Shown: one piece after another, positions 8,698 through 17,215 of the stretch
How the letters are laid out: each line of letters opens with the position of its first letter
Position numbering within the stretch: position 1 is the first letter of the stretch
NCBI RefSeq assembly: GCF_020873915.1
Contig: NZ_JAHWGP010000008.1
Coordinates: 1-64,000 of the forward strand
Source: Streptomyces sp. DH5
GTDB taxonomy: Bacteria; Actinomycetota; Actinomycetes; Streptomycetales; Streptomycetaceae
Direction: 5' to 3'
Length of the DNA: 64,000 bases
Position numbers and translations under genes: made by a program
The notes under the pieces: model-generated
Databases searched by the model: none
What the model was told of the DNA's origin: nothing
What the model saw: only the letters and a program-made list of their open reading frames with translations

Positions 8698-9333
8698 ATG
8701 AGTACGGCGGAGGAGACGGCCGGCGGTGAGGCGCAGCCGTGGGACGAGGTGACGCCCGACGCGGCCCGACGGCTGCTGCTCGCCGCCGTGGAGGCCTTCG
8801 CGGAGCGCGGCTACCACGCCACGACGACCCGCGACATCGCGGGCCGCGCCGGGATGAGCCCCGCCGCGCTCTACATCCACTACAAGACCAAGGAAGAGCT
8901 GCTCCACCGCATCAGCAGGATCGGCCACGAGAAGGCCGTGGCGATCCTGCGCACGGCGGCCGGCACCGAGGGCACCCCGGCCGAGCGGCTCGCGGACGCG
9001 GTCAGCTCCTTCGTCCGCTGGCACGCGGGCGGCCGCACCACCGCCAAGGTGGTGCAGTACGAACTCGACTCGCTCGGGCCCGACGCCCGCGCGGAGATCC
9101 TCGGCCTGCGGCGCCAGGTCGACGCCGAGGTGCGCGGGATCATCGAGGACGGGGTGCGCTCGGGCGAGTTCGACGTCGCCGACGTCCGGGGCACCACCCT
9201 CGCGGTGCTCTCCCTGTGCATCGACGTCGCCCGCTGGTTCAACGTCGACGGGCCCCGCACCCCCGAGGAGGTCGGCGAGCTCTACGCCGACCTCGTGCTC
9301 AGGATGGTGGGGGCCCGGGGGCGCGGCGCCTAG
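8698..9333 (+). CDS. TetR-family transcriptional regulator
   Basis: Regulator of 211 aa with a standard helix-turn-helix (IAGRAGMSPAALYIHYKTKEELL, about residues 46-68) and a C-terminal domain of the KstR/FadR-like type. ATG 8698 is preceded by AATGAGGTGAGCG, whose GAGGTGA core gives a good ribosome binding site. Its 3' end overlaps the stop of the MaoC gene on the opposite strand by 4 nt. A dyad upstream and a better one in front of the MaoC gene suggest it regulates itself and that gene. Confidence 0.88.
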   Translation: MSTAEETAGGEAQPWDEVTPDAARRLLLAAVEAFAERGYHATTTRDIAGRAGMSPAALYIHYKTKEELLHRISRIGHEKAVAILRTAAGTEGTPAERLADAVSSFVRWHAGGRTTAKVVQYELDSLGPDARAEILGLRRQVDAEVRGIIEDGVRSGEFDVADVRGTTLAVLSLCIDVARWFNVDGPRTPEEVGELYADLVLRMVGARGRGA

Positions 9334-9791
9334 AGGTAGTAGCGGGCCACCGACTCGGCCACGCACACCGGCTTGTCGCCGCCCTCGCGCTCCACGGTGA
9401 ACGCCGTGGTCACCTGCACACCGCCCGTGACCTCGTCCACGGCGGTGATCGTCGCGGTGGCGCGCACCCGGGAGCCGACCGGCACCGGAGCGGGGAAGCG
9501 CACCTTGTTGGTGCCGTAGTTGACGCCCATCCTCACGCCCTCGACGGAGATCAGCTGCGGGCCGAACAGCGGCAGCAGCGACAGCGTCAGGTAGCCGTGC
9601 GCGATGGTCGTCCCGAACGGCCCCGCCGCGGCCTTCTCCGGATCGACGTGGATCCACTGGTGGTCCCCGGTGGCCTCGGCGAACAGGTCGATCCGCTTCT
9701 GGTCGACCTCCAGCCAGTCGGTGTGTCCCAGCTGTTCGCCCACCGCCGCCTTCAGGTCGTCGACGGACGTGAAGATCCTCGGCTCTGCCAT
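9330..9791 (-). CDS. MaoC-like dehydratase (R-specific enoyl-CoA hydratase fold)
   Basis: Single hotdog domain of 153 aa predicted to hydrate trans-2-enoyl-CoA. The catalytic signature is visible in [36 protein letters not shown]: the Asp and His of the DHQWIH loop, with the AHGYLTLS helix. ATG 9791 follows a GAGAGG sequence and starts at the usual MAEPRIFTS; an upstream in-frame ATG at 9884 would add an Arg-rich tail and run across a palindrome, so I reject it. Convergent with the TetR gene; a dyad operator candidate lies 51 nt upstream. Confidence 0.88.
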   Translation of the reverse strand: MAEPRIFTSVDDLKAAVGEQLGHTDWLEVDQKRIDLFAEATGDHQWIHVDPEKAAAGPFGTTIAHGYLTLSLLPLFGPQLISVEGVRMGVNYGTNKVRFPAPVPVGSRVRATATITAVDEVTGGVQVTTAFTVEREGGDKPVCVAESVARYYL

Positions 9792-9841
9792 GTCCCGGCC
9801 TCTCGCGTCACGTAGTCGCAGGCGCATCCGCGTGCGCATGC

Positions 9842-9857
9842 CTAAGCAACTGCTTAG
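9842..9857. promoter_or_regulatory. Candidate TetR operator upstream of MaoC gene
   Basis: CTAAGCA-AC-TGCTTAG is a perfect 7+7 dyad in the gap between the MaoC-like gene and soxR. It is the expected form of a TetR operator and resembles 8638-8653. Confidence 0.6.
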
Positions 9858-9904
9858 CATGGTCGGCTCGGGGGGCACTGTCAACGGACACGGGTGCGAA
9901 CGGG

Positions 9905-10399
9905 GTGGGTAGGGTGCGAGAGGTGCAACGGATTCCCGAGAAGATTCACGAGCTCACGGTCGGCCAGCTCTCCGCCCGCAGCGGCGCCGCCGTCTCGGCC
10001 CTGCACTTCTACGAGTCCAAGGGCCTGATCCGCAGCCGCCGCACCCCCGGCAACCAGCGCCGCTACACCCGCGACACGCTGCGCCGGGTGGCCTTCATCC
10101 GCGCCGCCCAGCGCGTCGGCATCCCGCTCGCCACGATCCGCGCGGCGCTCGCCGAGCTGCCCGAGGAGCGCACCCCCACCCGGGACGACTGGGCGCACCT
10201 GTCCGAGACCTGGCGTTCCGAGCTGGACGAGCGCATCCGGCAGCTCAACCGCCTGCGCGACCACCTCACCGACTGCATCGGCTGCGGCTGTCTCTCGCTG
10301 GACAGCTGCGTCCTGTCCAACCCGGACGACATCGCGGGCGAGCGCCGCGCCGGGTCGCGGCTCGTGGTCGAGAAGGACGGGCAGAAGGAGGACCACTAG
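9905..10399 (+). CDS. soxR: Redox-sensitive transcriptional activator SoxR
   Basis: MerR-family [2Fe-2S] sensor that switches on target genes when oxidised by redox-active compounds. The MerR helix-turn-helix (about residues 17-55, with [10 protein letters not shown]) and dimer helix precede the cluster-binding cysteines C124, C127, C129 and C135 in [13 protein letters not shown], exactly the C-x2-C-x-C-x5-C spacing of SoxR. Length 164 aa from GTG 9905; GTG codons at 9914 and 9923 are alternatives and no strong ribosome binding site decides. In streptomycetes the SoxR regulon is scattered and answers to endogenous pigments. I found no SoxR-type operator in this window. Confidence 0.93.
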   Translation: MGRVREVQRIPEKIHELTVGQLSARSGAAVSALHFYESKGLIRSRRTPGNQRRYTRDTLRRVAFIRAAQRVGIPLATIRAALAELPEERTPTRDDWAHLSETWRSELDERIRQLNRLRDHLTDCIGCGCLSLDSCVLSNPDDIAGERRAGSRLVVEKDGQKEDH

Positions 10400-10415
10400 C
10401 ACCGGACGCGGGTGC

Positions 10416-10440
10416 GCGGGCGGCGTCGCCCGCCGCCCGC
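10416..10440. terminator. Hairpin between convergent soxR and RNA ligase genes
   Basis: A perfect 10-bp GC stem (GCGGGCGGCG with CGCCGCCCGC) closes a 5-nt loop between two convergent stops, 10399 and 10450. No T-run follows, which is usual for streptomycete terminators. Confidence 0.6.
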
Positions 10441-10449
10441 GTGCCCCGC

Positions 10450-11517
10450 TCACTCGTACTCGGTGCCGCCCTTGCGGGTCAGATAGGCCGGGCTCACGGC
10501 CTTGGCTATCGCACGGCCGCCGGTCACCGGGCTGCGCCGCTCGACCGCCGGCCGGATCACCACGCCCTCCCGCAGGTGCAGCCCGCGCCCGGACACCGTC
10601 TCCCGGCCACTGGCGATCTCCAGCACCCGCTCACTGTCGTACGGGCCGGAGAACAGCCGTGGCACCAGGGGCAGCCGGCCCTCCAGCAGCGCCGCGGCGT
10701 CCAGCCAGCGCACCCGGCCGCCGATCTCCGCGGAGACGTCGAACACGGCGTACCCGAGGGTGTCGCGCCGCCCGTCCGCGCCGTACGCCAGGTCCTGCAC
10801 ACCCGCGCCGTACACCTCGCCGAAGACACCGACCCGCCGCGCGCCCAGGCGGACGGCGAGCTCGGCGGCGGCCTCGGCGACACCGTGGGCGCGCACCGCG
10901 CGCCAGTACAGGTTGCGCGGGTCCTCCTTCAGCGCCAGCGACCTGGAACCGAATCCCTTGGAGGAGACGTACACCCGGCCTTCCTCGGCGGAGTACGTCA
11001 GCAGGCAGGCCGTACCGTGCAGCTTCTCGGTGAGTACCACGGGCTCGCCGGGGGCGAAGATGTCCGGGTAGCGCTGGATGTTCTCGATGTCGACCCACGG
11101 GAGCAGGTCCGGCGCGGACTCCACCTCGCCGCTCATGGTCGGCGGGACCGGCGGCACCCATTTGGTGATGCCCAGCGACTCCGCGAAATCGGTGCCCTCG
11201 GCGGCTGCCCGCACCAGGTCGGTGTCGCCGAGTGCCTTCGGCCGGCACACGATGCCCTGCGACAGCTCACCGCGCAGCCGGATCGCCTTGACCCGGTCGT
11301 GGTCCCTGCCCGCCAGGCGTCCGGTCAGTCCCAGCTCCTCGATCAGTCCGGCCGGCAGCACGGACTGCTCGGGGATGTACACGGCCACGTCGCCGGTGCG
11401 GTAGGCGCCCTTGGCGACGACGGCCCGGTACAGGCCCACCTGGGCCAGTTCGAGGGCGTCGGCGCCCGGGTGGTCGTGGACGGTCAGGACTTCGGCGGTG
11501 ACGCGCAGCGTCGACAT
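10450..11517 (-). CDS. ATP-dependent RNA ligase of the Deinococcus DraRnl (Rnl5) type
   Basis: Predicted to seal 3'-OH/5'-PO4 RNA ends through an enzyme-AMP intermediate. The 355 aa protein has an N-terminal OB-like module (about 1-120) and a C-terminal nucleotidyltransferase domain. Motif I is EKLHGT with Lys165 as AMP acceptor, motif III FGEVYG (Glu234), motif IV EGVVIR (Glu317), motif V AIAKAVS (Lys339). This N-terminal-OB layout and the KLHG motif are those of DraRnl rather than T4 Rnl1/Rnl2. It stands alone between convergent soxR and an upstream zinc-ribbon gene on the same strand; no partner kinase, phosphatase or RtcB is adjacent. Physiological substrate unknown. Confidence 0.82.
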   Translation of the reverse strand: MSTLRVTAEVLTVHDHPGADALELAQVGLYRAVVAKGAYRTGDVAVYIPEQSVLPAGLIEELGLTGRLAGRDHDRVKAIRLRGELSQGIVCRPKALGDTDLVRAAAEGTDFAESLGITKWVPPVPPTMSGEVESAPDLLPWVDIENIQRYPDIFAPGEPVVLTEKLHGTACLLTYSAEEGRVYVSSKGFGSRSLALKEDPRNLYWRAVRAHGVAEAAAELAVRLGARRVGVFGEVYGAGVQDLAYGADGRRDTLGYAVFDVSAEIGGRVRWLDAAALLEGRLPLVPRLFSGPYDSERVLEIASGRETVSGRGLHLREGVVIRPAVERRSPVTGGRAIAKAVSPAYLTRKGGTEYE

Positions 11518-11674
11518 CGGACAGCTCCCAGGGTTCTCAGGCGTGTTTCATCGCCCTCAACTGTCCGTGCCGCAAATCCCTGGAACGAGCCATTTACCGC
11601 CTGCTACCGTCCCCGGAGCCGTCGGGAGCGCGGCATCCCCTGCGCACCCCCGCGCCCCCGTCGCTCCCAGCCTC

Positions 11675-12277
11675 TCAGGCCGACACCAGCAGCCTCACCC
11701 GGCGGGCGTCCGCCATGGCCCCGGCGGTGAGCACGGGGCGCGGCACCAGGATCCCGCAGTCCGTGCAGACCGGGCCCGTCGAGGGCTCGTGATCCAGGTC
11801 GTGACGCCACATGAGCCGTTCCCCCCGGCACACGGGGCAGGCCGTACCCGGCTCGCGCTCCAGCGCGGCGATCAGCCGCCGCAGCACCTCGGCCAGTGGC
11901 TCCCGCGGGTGCACCCGCGGATCGTCGCACCAGGCCACACCGAAACCGCCCCAGGTCAGCCGGTGCCAGTCGTCCACACTGCCCGGCCTGCGCAGCCCGT
12001 CGTGCTTCTCCTTCCTGCGCCGCTTGGCGAACTCCCTCTCATAGGCCAGCCAGACCGCCCGGGCCTCCTCCAGCTCGTCCAGTGCGGCCACGAGCCGCAC
12101 CGGGTCGACGGAGCGGTCCTCGGGATCGAACCCGGCTCGCGCACACAGATGGTCCCAGGTCGCCCTGTGCCCGTAGGGAGCGAACCGCTCGAGGCACTTG
12201 CGCAGCGAGTAGCGCCGCAGTGCCAGATCACACCGTGGATCTCGGACCTGTCTCGCCAGACTCCGGAAACCGGCCAT
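11675..12277 (-). CDS. Conserved hypothetical protein with C-terminal zinc ribbon
   Basis: I do not recognise a function. The 200 aa protein has a basic, helical N-terminal half and a C-terminal CPVC-N22-CTDC zinc-ribbon-like pair (roughly residues 151-179). Repeated Trp residues and DDPRVHPREPL separate the two parts. It starts at ATG 12277. The DNA-binding look of the ribbon suggests nucleic-acid contact, but that is inference. It is upstream of the RNA ligase gene on the same strand with about 160 nt between, so a shared transcript is possible but not shown. Confidence 0.65.
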   Translation of the reverse strand: MAGFRSLARQVRDPRCDLALRRYSLRKCLERFAPYGHRATWDHLCARAGFDPEDRSVDPVRLVAALDELEEARAVWLAYEREFAKRRRKEKHDGLRRPGSVDDWHRLTWGGFGVAWCDDPRVHPREPLAEVLRRLIAALEREPGTACPVCRGERLMWRHDLDHEPSTGPVCTDCGILVPRPVLTAGAMADARRVRLLVSA

Positions 12278-12675
12278 CCTCCTGCACCTCCGTCACACCT
12301 GCACCTGTAATCCCGGTCACTTCGGCGTCGTCGAAAGGACGTCGCCGAGTAGACGTATCGACACGCGAATCGGCTCCATCCCTTTTCCGGTGGCTTCTTC
12401 AGCCGGCCGCGGAGCTCGCTGGCCAACTCCTTCGGCGCGCAGTTCAGTTGTGGTCGTCCACGGGGACACCGACGGCCCGCGCTCCGTGCCCTCCCCGCAG
12501 CGGAAGGGCCCTTCCTCGTCGGTCTGAGAACTCCCCGCGGCTTCCCCGGGTTCCTGAAGAACCGGCCGATATGCACACCGCTCACCGATCCGCCGGTCCC
12601 GATGCGCCGGGCGGCGCCGGCCGGCGCGGTGACACCGCAGGTCACCGGGGTTCCGGCGATCCCACGACATGCGGC
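12278..12675. other. Gene-free intergenic stretch
   Basis: About 400 nt of slightly lower GC than its surroundings. Open frames here have no ribosome binding site, no recognisable composition and no family signature. It should contain the promoter of the zinc-ribbon gene at 12277. I see no RNA gene. Confidence 0.5.
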
Positions 12676-12706
12676 GGCGGCGGGTCGCCGCCCGCGACCC
12701 GCCGCC
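12676..12706. terminator. Terminator-like hairpin after NamZ-type gene
   Basis: A perfect 13-bp stem (GGCGGCGGGTCGC with GCGACCCGCCGCC) and a 5-nt loop, 22 nt beyond the stop of the minus-strand NamZ-like gene. Confidence 0.7.
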
Positions 12707-12728
12707 GTCCACCCCGCCGCCTCGCCGC

Positions 12729-13982
12729 TCAGCGGTAGAGCAGGTACTCCCGGCGCACCCTGCGGAACTCCGCCAGCTCCTCCTGCCAGCCGCCGGCCAC
12801 CTCGTCCGTGTCCGCGCCCGCGTCGATCATCGTGCGCACGAGCGTGGAGCCGGTGAGCTTGTCGATCCAGTGGTCCGGCCGCCAGGCGAAGCCGCTCCAC
12901 GACCGCCTGGCGGTGATCAGCAGTCCGATCCCCGTGCGCACCGGGTCGAACGCCTCCCGGTCGTGCACGTGAAGCTGCACGCCCCCGATGGTCCTGCCCT
13001 GGAACTTGGAGAACGTCGGCGCGAAGTACGCCTCACGGAAGCGCACCCCCGCCAGACCCAGCCCGTTCGCCGCGGCCGCCCAGGCCCCGCCGATCCCGTC
13101 CGCGCCCAGCAGCTCGAACGGCCGGGTGGTGCCGCGGCCCTCCGACAGGTTCGTGCCCTCGAACAGGCACGTCCCGGAGTACACCAGCGCCGTCTCCGGT
13201 GTCGGCATGTTCGGGCTCGGCGGCACCCAGGGCAGCCCCGAGGCGTCGTAGAAGTCCGACCGCTTCCAGCCCGACATCCCCACGGTCTCCAGCGCCACCG
13301 GTGCCTCGAGGAACTCCCCGTTGAACAGTCGCGCCAGCTCCGCCACGGTCATCCCGTGTGCCTGCGAGACGGGTTTGCGCCCCACGAAGGTCGCGAACTC
13401 CTCGTGCAGCACCGGACCCAGCGCGGCCCGCCCGGTCACCGGGTTGGGCCGGTCCAGGACCACGAACGACACGCCCGCGAGCCGAGCCGACTCCATGCAG
13501 TCGAACAGCGTCCAGATGTAGGTGTAGAACCGCGCGCCGACGTCCTGGATGTCGAAGACCACCGTGTCCACGCCGGACGCGGTGAAGATATCGGCGAGTT
13601 CCTGACCGCTCTTCAGGTACGTGTCGTAGACCGGCAGGCCGGTCGCCGGGTCGTCGTGGCGGCCCTCGGAACCGCCCGCCTGCGCGGTGCCCCGGAACCC
13701 GTGCTCGGGACCGAAGACGGCGATCAGGTCCACCCGGTCGTCGGCGTGCATGACGTCGACGATGTGCCGCGCGTCCCGGGTGATGCCGGTCGGATTGGTG
13801 ACCACGCCGACGCGCCGGCCGTCGAGCAGCGCGTAACCGTCCGCGGCGAGCCGTTCGAACCCGGTGCGCAGCCTGCGGCCTCCCCCGTGCGGCACCCCCG
13901 CGGGGGCCGCGGCCGCCGGCGCGGCGGAGGCCGCGACCGCGGCCGTCGTGGTGGCGAGCAGGCTCCGTCTGGACAGTTTCAT
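12729..13982 (-). CDS. Secreted NamZ-like exo-beta-N-acetylmuramidase (DUF1343)
   Basis: Predicted to release terminal MurNAc from peptidoglycan fragments outside the cell. Of 417 aa, the first 26 form an export signal beginning MKLSRRSLLATTT, a Tat-like SRRSLL pattern followed by an Ala-rich region. The DUF1343 body is clear: GVVTNPTGI, FGPEHGFRG, VFDIQDVGARFYTY, LDRPNP, PSPNMPTPETALVY, and EGTNLSEGRGTTRPFE. ATG 13982 has GGAGG 8 nt upstream. Monocistronic by position, and divergent from an SDR gene. The enzymatic assignment rests on the family, whose Bacteroides member was characterised as NamZ. Confidence 0.85.
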   Translation of the reverse strand: MKLSRRSLLATTTAAVAASAAPAAAAPAGVPHGGGRRLRTGFERLAADGYALLDGRRVGVVTNPTGITRDARHIVDVMHADDRVDLIAVFGPEHGFRGTAQAGGSEGRHDDPATGLPVYDTYLKSGQELADIFTASGVDTVVFDIQDVGARFYTYIWTLFDCMESARLAGVSFVVLDRPNPVTGRAALGPVLHEEFATFVGRKPVSQAHGMTVAELARLFNGEFLEAPVALETVGMSGWKRSDFYDASGLPWVPPSPNMPTPETALVYSGTCLFEGTNLSEGRGTTRPFELLGADGIGGAWAAAANGLGLAGVRFREAYFAPTFSKFQGRTIGGVQLHVHDREAFDPVRTGIGLLITARRSWSGFAWRPDHWIDKLTGSTLVRTMIDAGADTDEVAGGWQEELAEFRRVRREYLLYR

Positions 13983-14092
13983 ACAGTGACCTCCGTGATC
14001 GCAGCGGGTGTCATGCACACGCACGCTAGCGCGCGTGACCGGTCCGGGGAACGAACCGCACCGACCCCACGCCGAAGACCTCTTCCACCCGG

Positions 14093-14110
14093 CATACCGA
14101 CCGGTTAGTC
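14093..14110. promoter_or_regulatory. Candidate TetR operator upstream of SDR gene
   Basis: CATACCGACCGGTTAGTC carries the imperfect dyad ACCGACC/GGTTAGT (two mismatches). Its left part ATACCGACCGGT recurs exactly, on the other strand, within the perfect dyad at 18278-18291 before the kinase/dehydrogenase operon. The likely ligand-responsive regulator is the TetR protein encoded at 15111-15713. Confidence 0.6.
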
Positions 14111-14151
14111 TGGCGGCCGGAAACCGCTGGGAGCCGCGTCGAAGGAGTCCG

Positions 14152-14925
14152 ATGGTGCAAGCCGAGCAAGGTGCGAAGGTGGTCGTCACGGGCGCCGGGG
14201 GCGGCATCGGAGCGGCCATCGCCCGCCGCTTCGCCGCCCGGGGGGCGAAGGTCGTCGTCAACGACCTGGACGCCGGCCGCGCGAAGGCCGTCGCCGACGG
14301 CATCGGCGGCATCGCGGTCCCGGGCGACGCCTCCACGATCGTCGAGGAGGCCCGAGAGGCACTCGGCGGGACGATCGACGTCTACTGCGCCAACGCGGGC
14401 GTCGGCCGTGACGGCGGGCGGCCCGGAGAACCCCTCGACGAGCAGGACTGGGCCCTCTCCTGGGACGTCAACGTCATGGCGCACGTCCGCGCGGCGCACG
14501 CACTGCTGCCGGACTGGCTGGAGCGCGGCAGCGGCCGCTTCGTCTCCACCGTCTCCGCCGCCGGACTGCTCACCATGATCGGCACCGCCCCCTACAGCGT
14601 CACCAAGCACGGCGCCTACGCCTTCGCCGAGTGGCTGTCCCTCACGTACCGCCACCGCGGGCTGAAGGTCCACGCGATCTGCCCGCAGGGGGTGCGCACG
14701 GACATGCTCGACGCCACCGGCAGCGCGGGCGAGCTGGTCCTCAAACCGACGGCCATCGAACCGGACGACGTCGCCGACGCCCTCTTCCGCGGCATCGAGG
14801 AGGACCGCTTCCTGATCCTCCCGCACCCCGAGGTCGCCGAGTACTACCGGGCCCGCGCCACCGAACCGGACCGCTGGCTCGCCGGCATGAACCGCATCCA
14901 GCGGCACTGGGAGGCGACCGGCTGA
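14152..14925 (+). CDS. Short-chain dehydrogenase/reductase
   Basis: NAD(P)-dependent oxidoreductase of 257 aa with the classical SDR features: TGAGGGIG cofactor motif (residues 13-20), CANAG, and the catalytic Ser-Tyr-Lys with YSVTK. Asp in VVNDLD after the second strand suggests preference for NAD(H). ATG 14152 is preceded by GAAGGAG at 4 nt. A hydroxyacyl-CoA or secondary alcohol substrate fits the lipid-catabolic neighbours (TetR, acyl-CoA dehydrogenase, APH kinase). The operator-like dyad upstream links it to that group. Confidence 0.88.
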   Translation: MVQAEQGAKVVVTGAGGGIGAAIARRFAARGAKVVVNDLDAGRAKAVADGIGGIAVPGDASTIVEEAREALGGTIDVYCANAGVGRDGGRPGEPLDEQDWALSWDVNVMAHVRAAHALLPDWLERGSGRFVSTVSAAGLLTMIGTAPYSVTKHGAYAFAEWLSLTYRHRGLKVHAICPQGVRTDMLDATGSAGELVLKPTAIEPDDVADALFRGIEEDRFLILPHPEVAEYYRARATEPDRWLAGMNRIQRHWEATG

Positions 14926-15110
14926 CGGTCCGCCCCGGCGCCCGACCGGACCCGGTGGCGCCCGTCGCGACGCCGACGGGAGACCGGCCGCCCGCGCGCG
15001 ACCGCGCCCGGCGCGGAGCCTGCCGTACGCGCCGGGAGCGGACAGTGGGAAGATCCCTGGTCGGGAACCGCGTTCCCCGACCGACGACTGACAGTGACAC
15101 GGAAAGGCGG

Positions 15111-15713
15111 GTGGCGACAGTGCCCAGGACGACGGACGGCGACGGGACTCCCGTGCCGCGGCGGCTCCTGGCCGCCGCCACCCGGCTCTTCGCCGAGCAG
15201 GGCTACGACCGCACCTCGGTCCAGGAGATCGTCGAGGCGGCCGGCGTCACCAAAGGGGCGCTGTACCACTACTTCGGCTCCAAGGACGACCTGCTGCACG
15301 AGGTGTACGCGCGCGTGCTGCGCCTCCAGCAGGAACGTCTGGACCACTTCGCGGGCGCCGACGAGCCGATCGAGGAGCGGCTGCGCGGCGCGGCGGCCGA
15401 CGTCGTCGTCACCACGATCGAGAACCTCGACGACGCGTCGATCTTCTTCCGCTCCATGCACCACCTCGGTCCGGAGAAGAACAAGCAGGTCCGAGCCGAG
15501 CGCCGCCGCTACCACGAACGCTTCCGCGCGCTGATCGAGGAGGGCCAGCGGGAGGGCGTCTTCTCCACGGCCACTCCGGCCGACCTCGTGGTCGACTACC
15601 ACTTCGGCTCCGTGCACCACCTGTCGACCTGGTACCGCCCCGACGGCCCACTCAGCCCCCAGCAGGTCGCCGACCACCTCGCCGACCTGTTGCTGCGCGC
15701 CCTGCGGCCCTGA
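15111..15713 (+). CDS. TetR-family transcriptional regulator
   Basis: Regulator of 200 aa with helix-turn-helix IVEAAGVTKGALYHYFGSKDDLLHEV near the N terminus and a KstR2-like C-terminal domain (FRSMHHLGPEKNKQVRAERRRYHERF). GTG 15111 follows GGAAAGGCGG; GTG 15120 is an alternative. It is flanked by an SDR gene on the same strand and a convergent acyl-CoA dehydrogenase/kinase operon. Both target promoters carry an ATACCGACCGGT half-palindrome, so I infer that it controls them and responds to an acyl-CoA or related compound. Confidence 0.88.
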   Translation: MATVPRTTDGDGTPVPRRLLAAATRLFAEQGYDRTSVQEIVEAAGVTKGALYHYFGSKDDLLHEVYARVLRLQQERLDHFAGADEPIEERLRGAAADVVVTTIENLDDASIFFRSMHHLGPEKNKQVRAERRRYHERFRALIEEGQREGVFSTATPADLVVDYHFGSVHHLSTWYRPDGPLSPQQVADHLADLLLRALRP

Positions 15714-15994
15714 TCCCCGCCCTGGCAGAGACCGGGTTCCCGGCCCGGGAGCGGCTCCTCCGGCGGGTGCTGCCCGGAGCGGCGCGGGCGCCTGAGAGGG
15801 ACCGACCGACGGCCGCACGGGCCGGCACACCGCCCGCCGCCGCCGCGCGGGCGGTGCGGCAAGGCCCCCGGCGCGGCCCGTCCCGGCCGTGAAGGCCCGG
15901 CAGAGCCGTACGCGCCGGCCTCCCGGCCGGAGGCCCGACGGCACCCGTCCCGGTCCCGTCGGGCTTCGCGCCCAGCCTTCCTACAGGTGCTGCT

Positions 15995-17209
15995 TCACAG
16001 GTACTTCTTCATCTCCCGGCGCGCCAGCGACCGCTGGTGCACCTCGTCCGGCCCGTCGGCGATCATCAGCGTGCGGGCACCGGCGTACAGCTCGGCCAGC
16101 GGGAAGTCCTGGCTGACCCCACCCGCCCCGTAGAGCTGGATCGCCCGGTCCAGGATGCCGACCACCGTGCGGGGGGTGGCGATCTTGATGGCCTGGATCT
16201 CGGTGTGCGCGCCCCGGTTGCCGACGGTGTCCATCATCCAGGCCGTCTTCAGCACCAGCAGCCGCAGCTGCTCGACCGCCACCCGCGCGTCGGCGATCCA
16301 GTTCTGCACCACGCCCTGCTGCGCCAGCGCCTTGCCGAACGCGTCCCGGGACACCGCGCGACGGCACATCAGCTCGATGGCCCGCTCCGCCATGCCGATC
16401 AGCCGCATGCAGTGGTGGATCCGGCCCGGCCCGAGCCGGGCCTGCGCGATGGCGAAACCGCCGCCCTCCTCGCCGATCAGGTTCGACACCGGCACCCGCG
16501 CCCCGTCGAAGACCATCTCGGCGTGTCCGCCGTGGTAGTGGTCCTCGTAACCGAACACCTGCATCGCGCGCTCGATCCTGACACCCGGGGTGTCGCGCGG
16601 GACGAGGACCATGGACTGCTGACGGCGGATGTCCGCCCCGTCCGGGTCGGTCTTGCCCATCACGATGAAGATCCGGCAGTCCGGGTGCATGGCCCCGGAG
16701 ATGTACCACTTGCGTCCGGTGATGACGTACTCGTCGCCCTCCCGCTCGATGCGGGTGGTGATGTTGGTGGCGTCCGAGGACGCCACGTCCGGCTCGGTCA
16801 TCGCGAACGCCGAGCGGATCTCACCGGCGAGCAGCGGCTGGAGCCACTGCTTGCGCTGCCGCTCGTCGCCGAACTGCGTCAGCACCTCCATGTTCCCGGT
16901 GTCCGGCGCCGCGCAGTTGGTCACCGTCGGCGCGATCTGCGGGGAACGGCCCATGATCTCGGCGAGCGGGGCGTACTGGAGGTTGGTGAGGCCGGCACCG
17001 TACTCGGAGTCGGGCAGGAACAGGTTCCACAGCCCCTGCCGGCGGGCCTCGGCCTTCAGCTCCTCCACGACGGGGACGTCGTCCCACGGCGAGTCCAGCG
17101 CGGCGCGCTGCTCGTGGACGACCTGCTCGGCCGGGTAGACGTACTCGTCCATGAAGGCGAGGAGCCTGGAGCGCAGTTCCTCGGTGCGCGCGTCGAACGC
17201 GAAGTCCAT
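15995..17209 (-). CDS. Acyl-CoA dehydrogenase, ACAD10/11-like
   Basis: FAD enzyme of 404 aa. Features: FAMTEPDVASSDATN, VITGRKWYISGAMHPDCRIFIVMGKT, the long RLGPGRIHHCMRLIGMAERAIELMC helix, and IQLYGAGGVSQDFPLAELYAGARTLMIADGPDEVH near the C terminus. These are characteristic of the acyl-CoA dehydrogenase half of mammalian ACAD10/ACAD11. The gene begins 6 nt after the stop of the APH-fold kinase gene, so the two are translated together. I infer that the kinase phosphorylates a hydroxyacyl-CoA and that this enzyme, with the kinase, removes the phosphate group to give an enoyl-CoA. Confidence 0.9.
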   Translation of the reverse strand: MDFAFDARTEELRSRLLAFMDEYVYPAEQVVHEQRAALDSPWDDVPVVEELKAEARRQGLWNLFLPDSEYGAGLTNLQYAPLAEIMGRSPQIAPTVTNCAAPDTGNMEVLTQFGDERQRKQWLQPLLAGEIRSAFAMTEPDVASSDATNITTRIEREGDEYVITGRKWYISGAMHPDCRIFIVMGKTDPDGADIRRQQSMVLVPRDTPGVRIERAMQVFGYEDHYHGGHAEMVFDGARVPVSNLIGEEGGGFAIAQARLGPGRIHHCMRLIGMAERAIELMCRRAVSRDAFGKALAQQGVVQNWIADARVAVEQLRLLVLKTAWMMDTVGNRGAHTEIQAIKIATPRTVVGILDRAIQLYGAGGVSQDFPLAELYAGARTLMIADGPDEVHQRSLARREMKKYL

Positions 17210-17215
17210 GCCGTG

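Noticed and set aside
12317-12712. Minus-strand frame of 131 codons between zinc-ribbon and NamZ genes
   Set aside because: It has no ribosome binding site and runs through the NamZ terminator. Composition is Arg-rich in the manner of a shadow frame.
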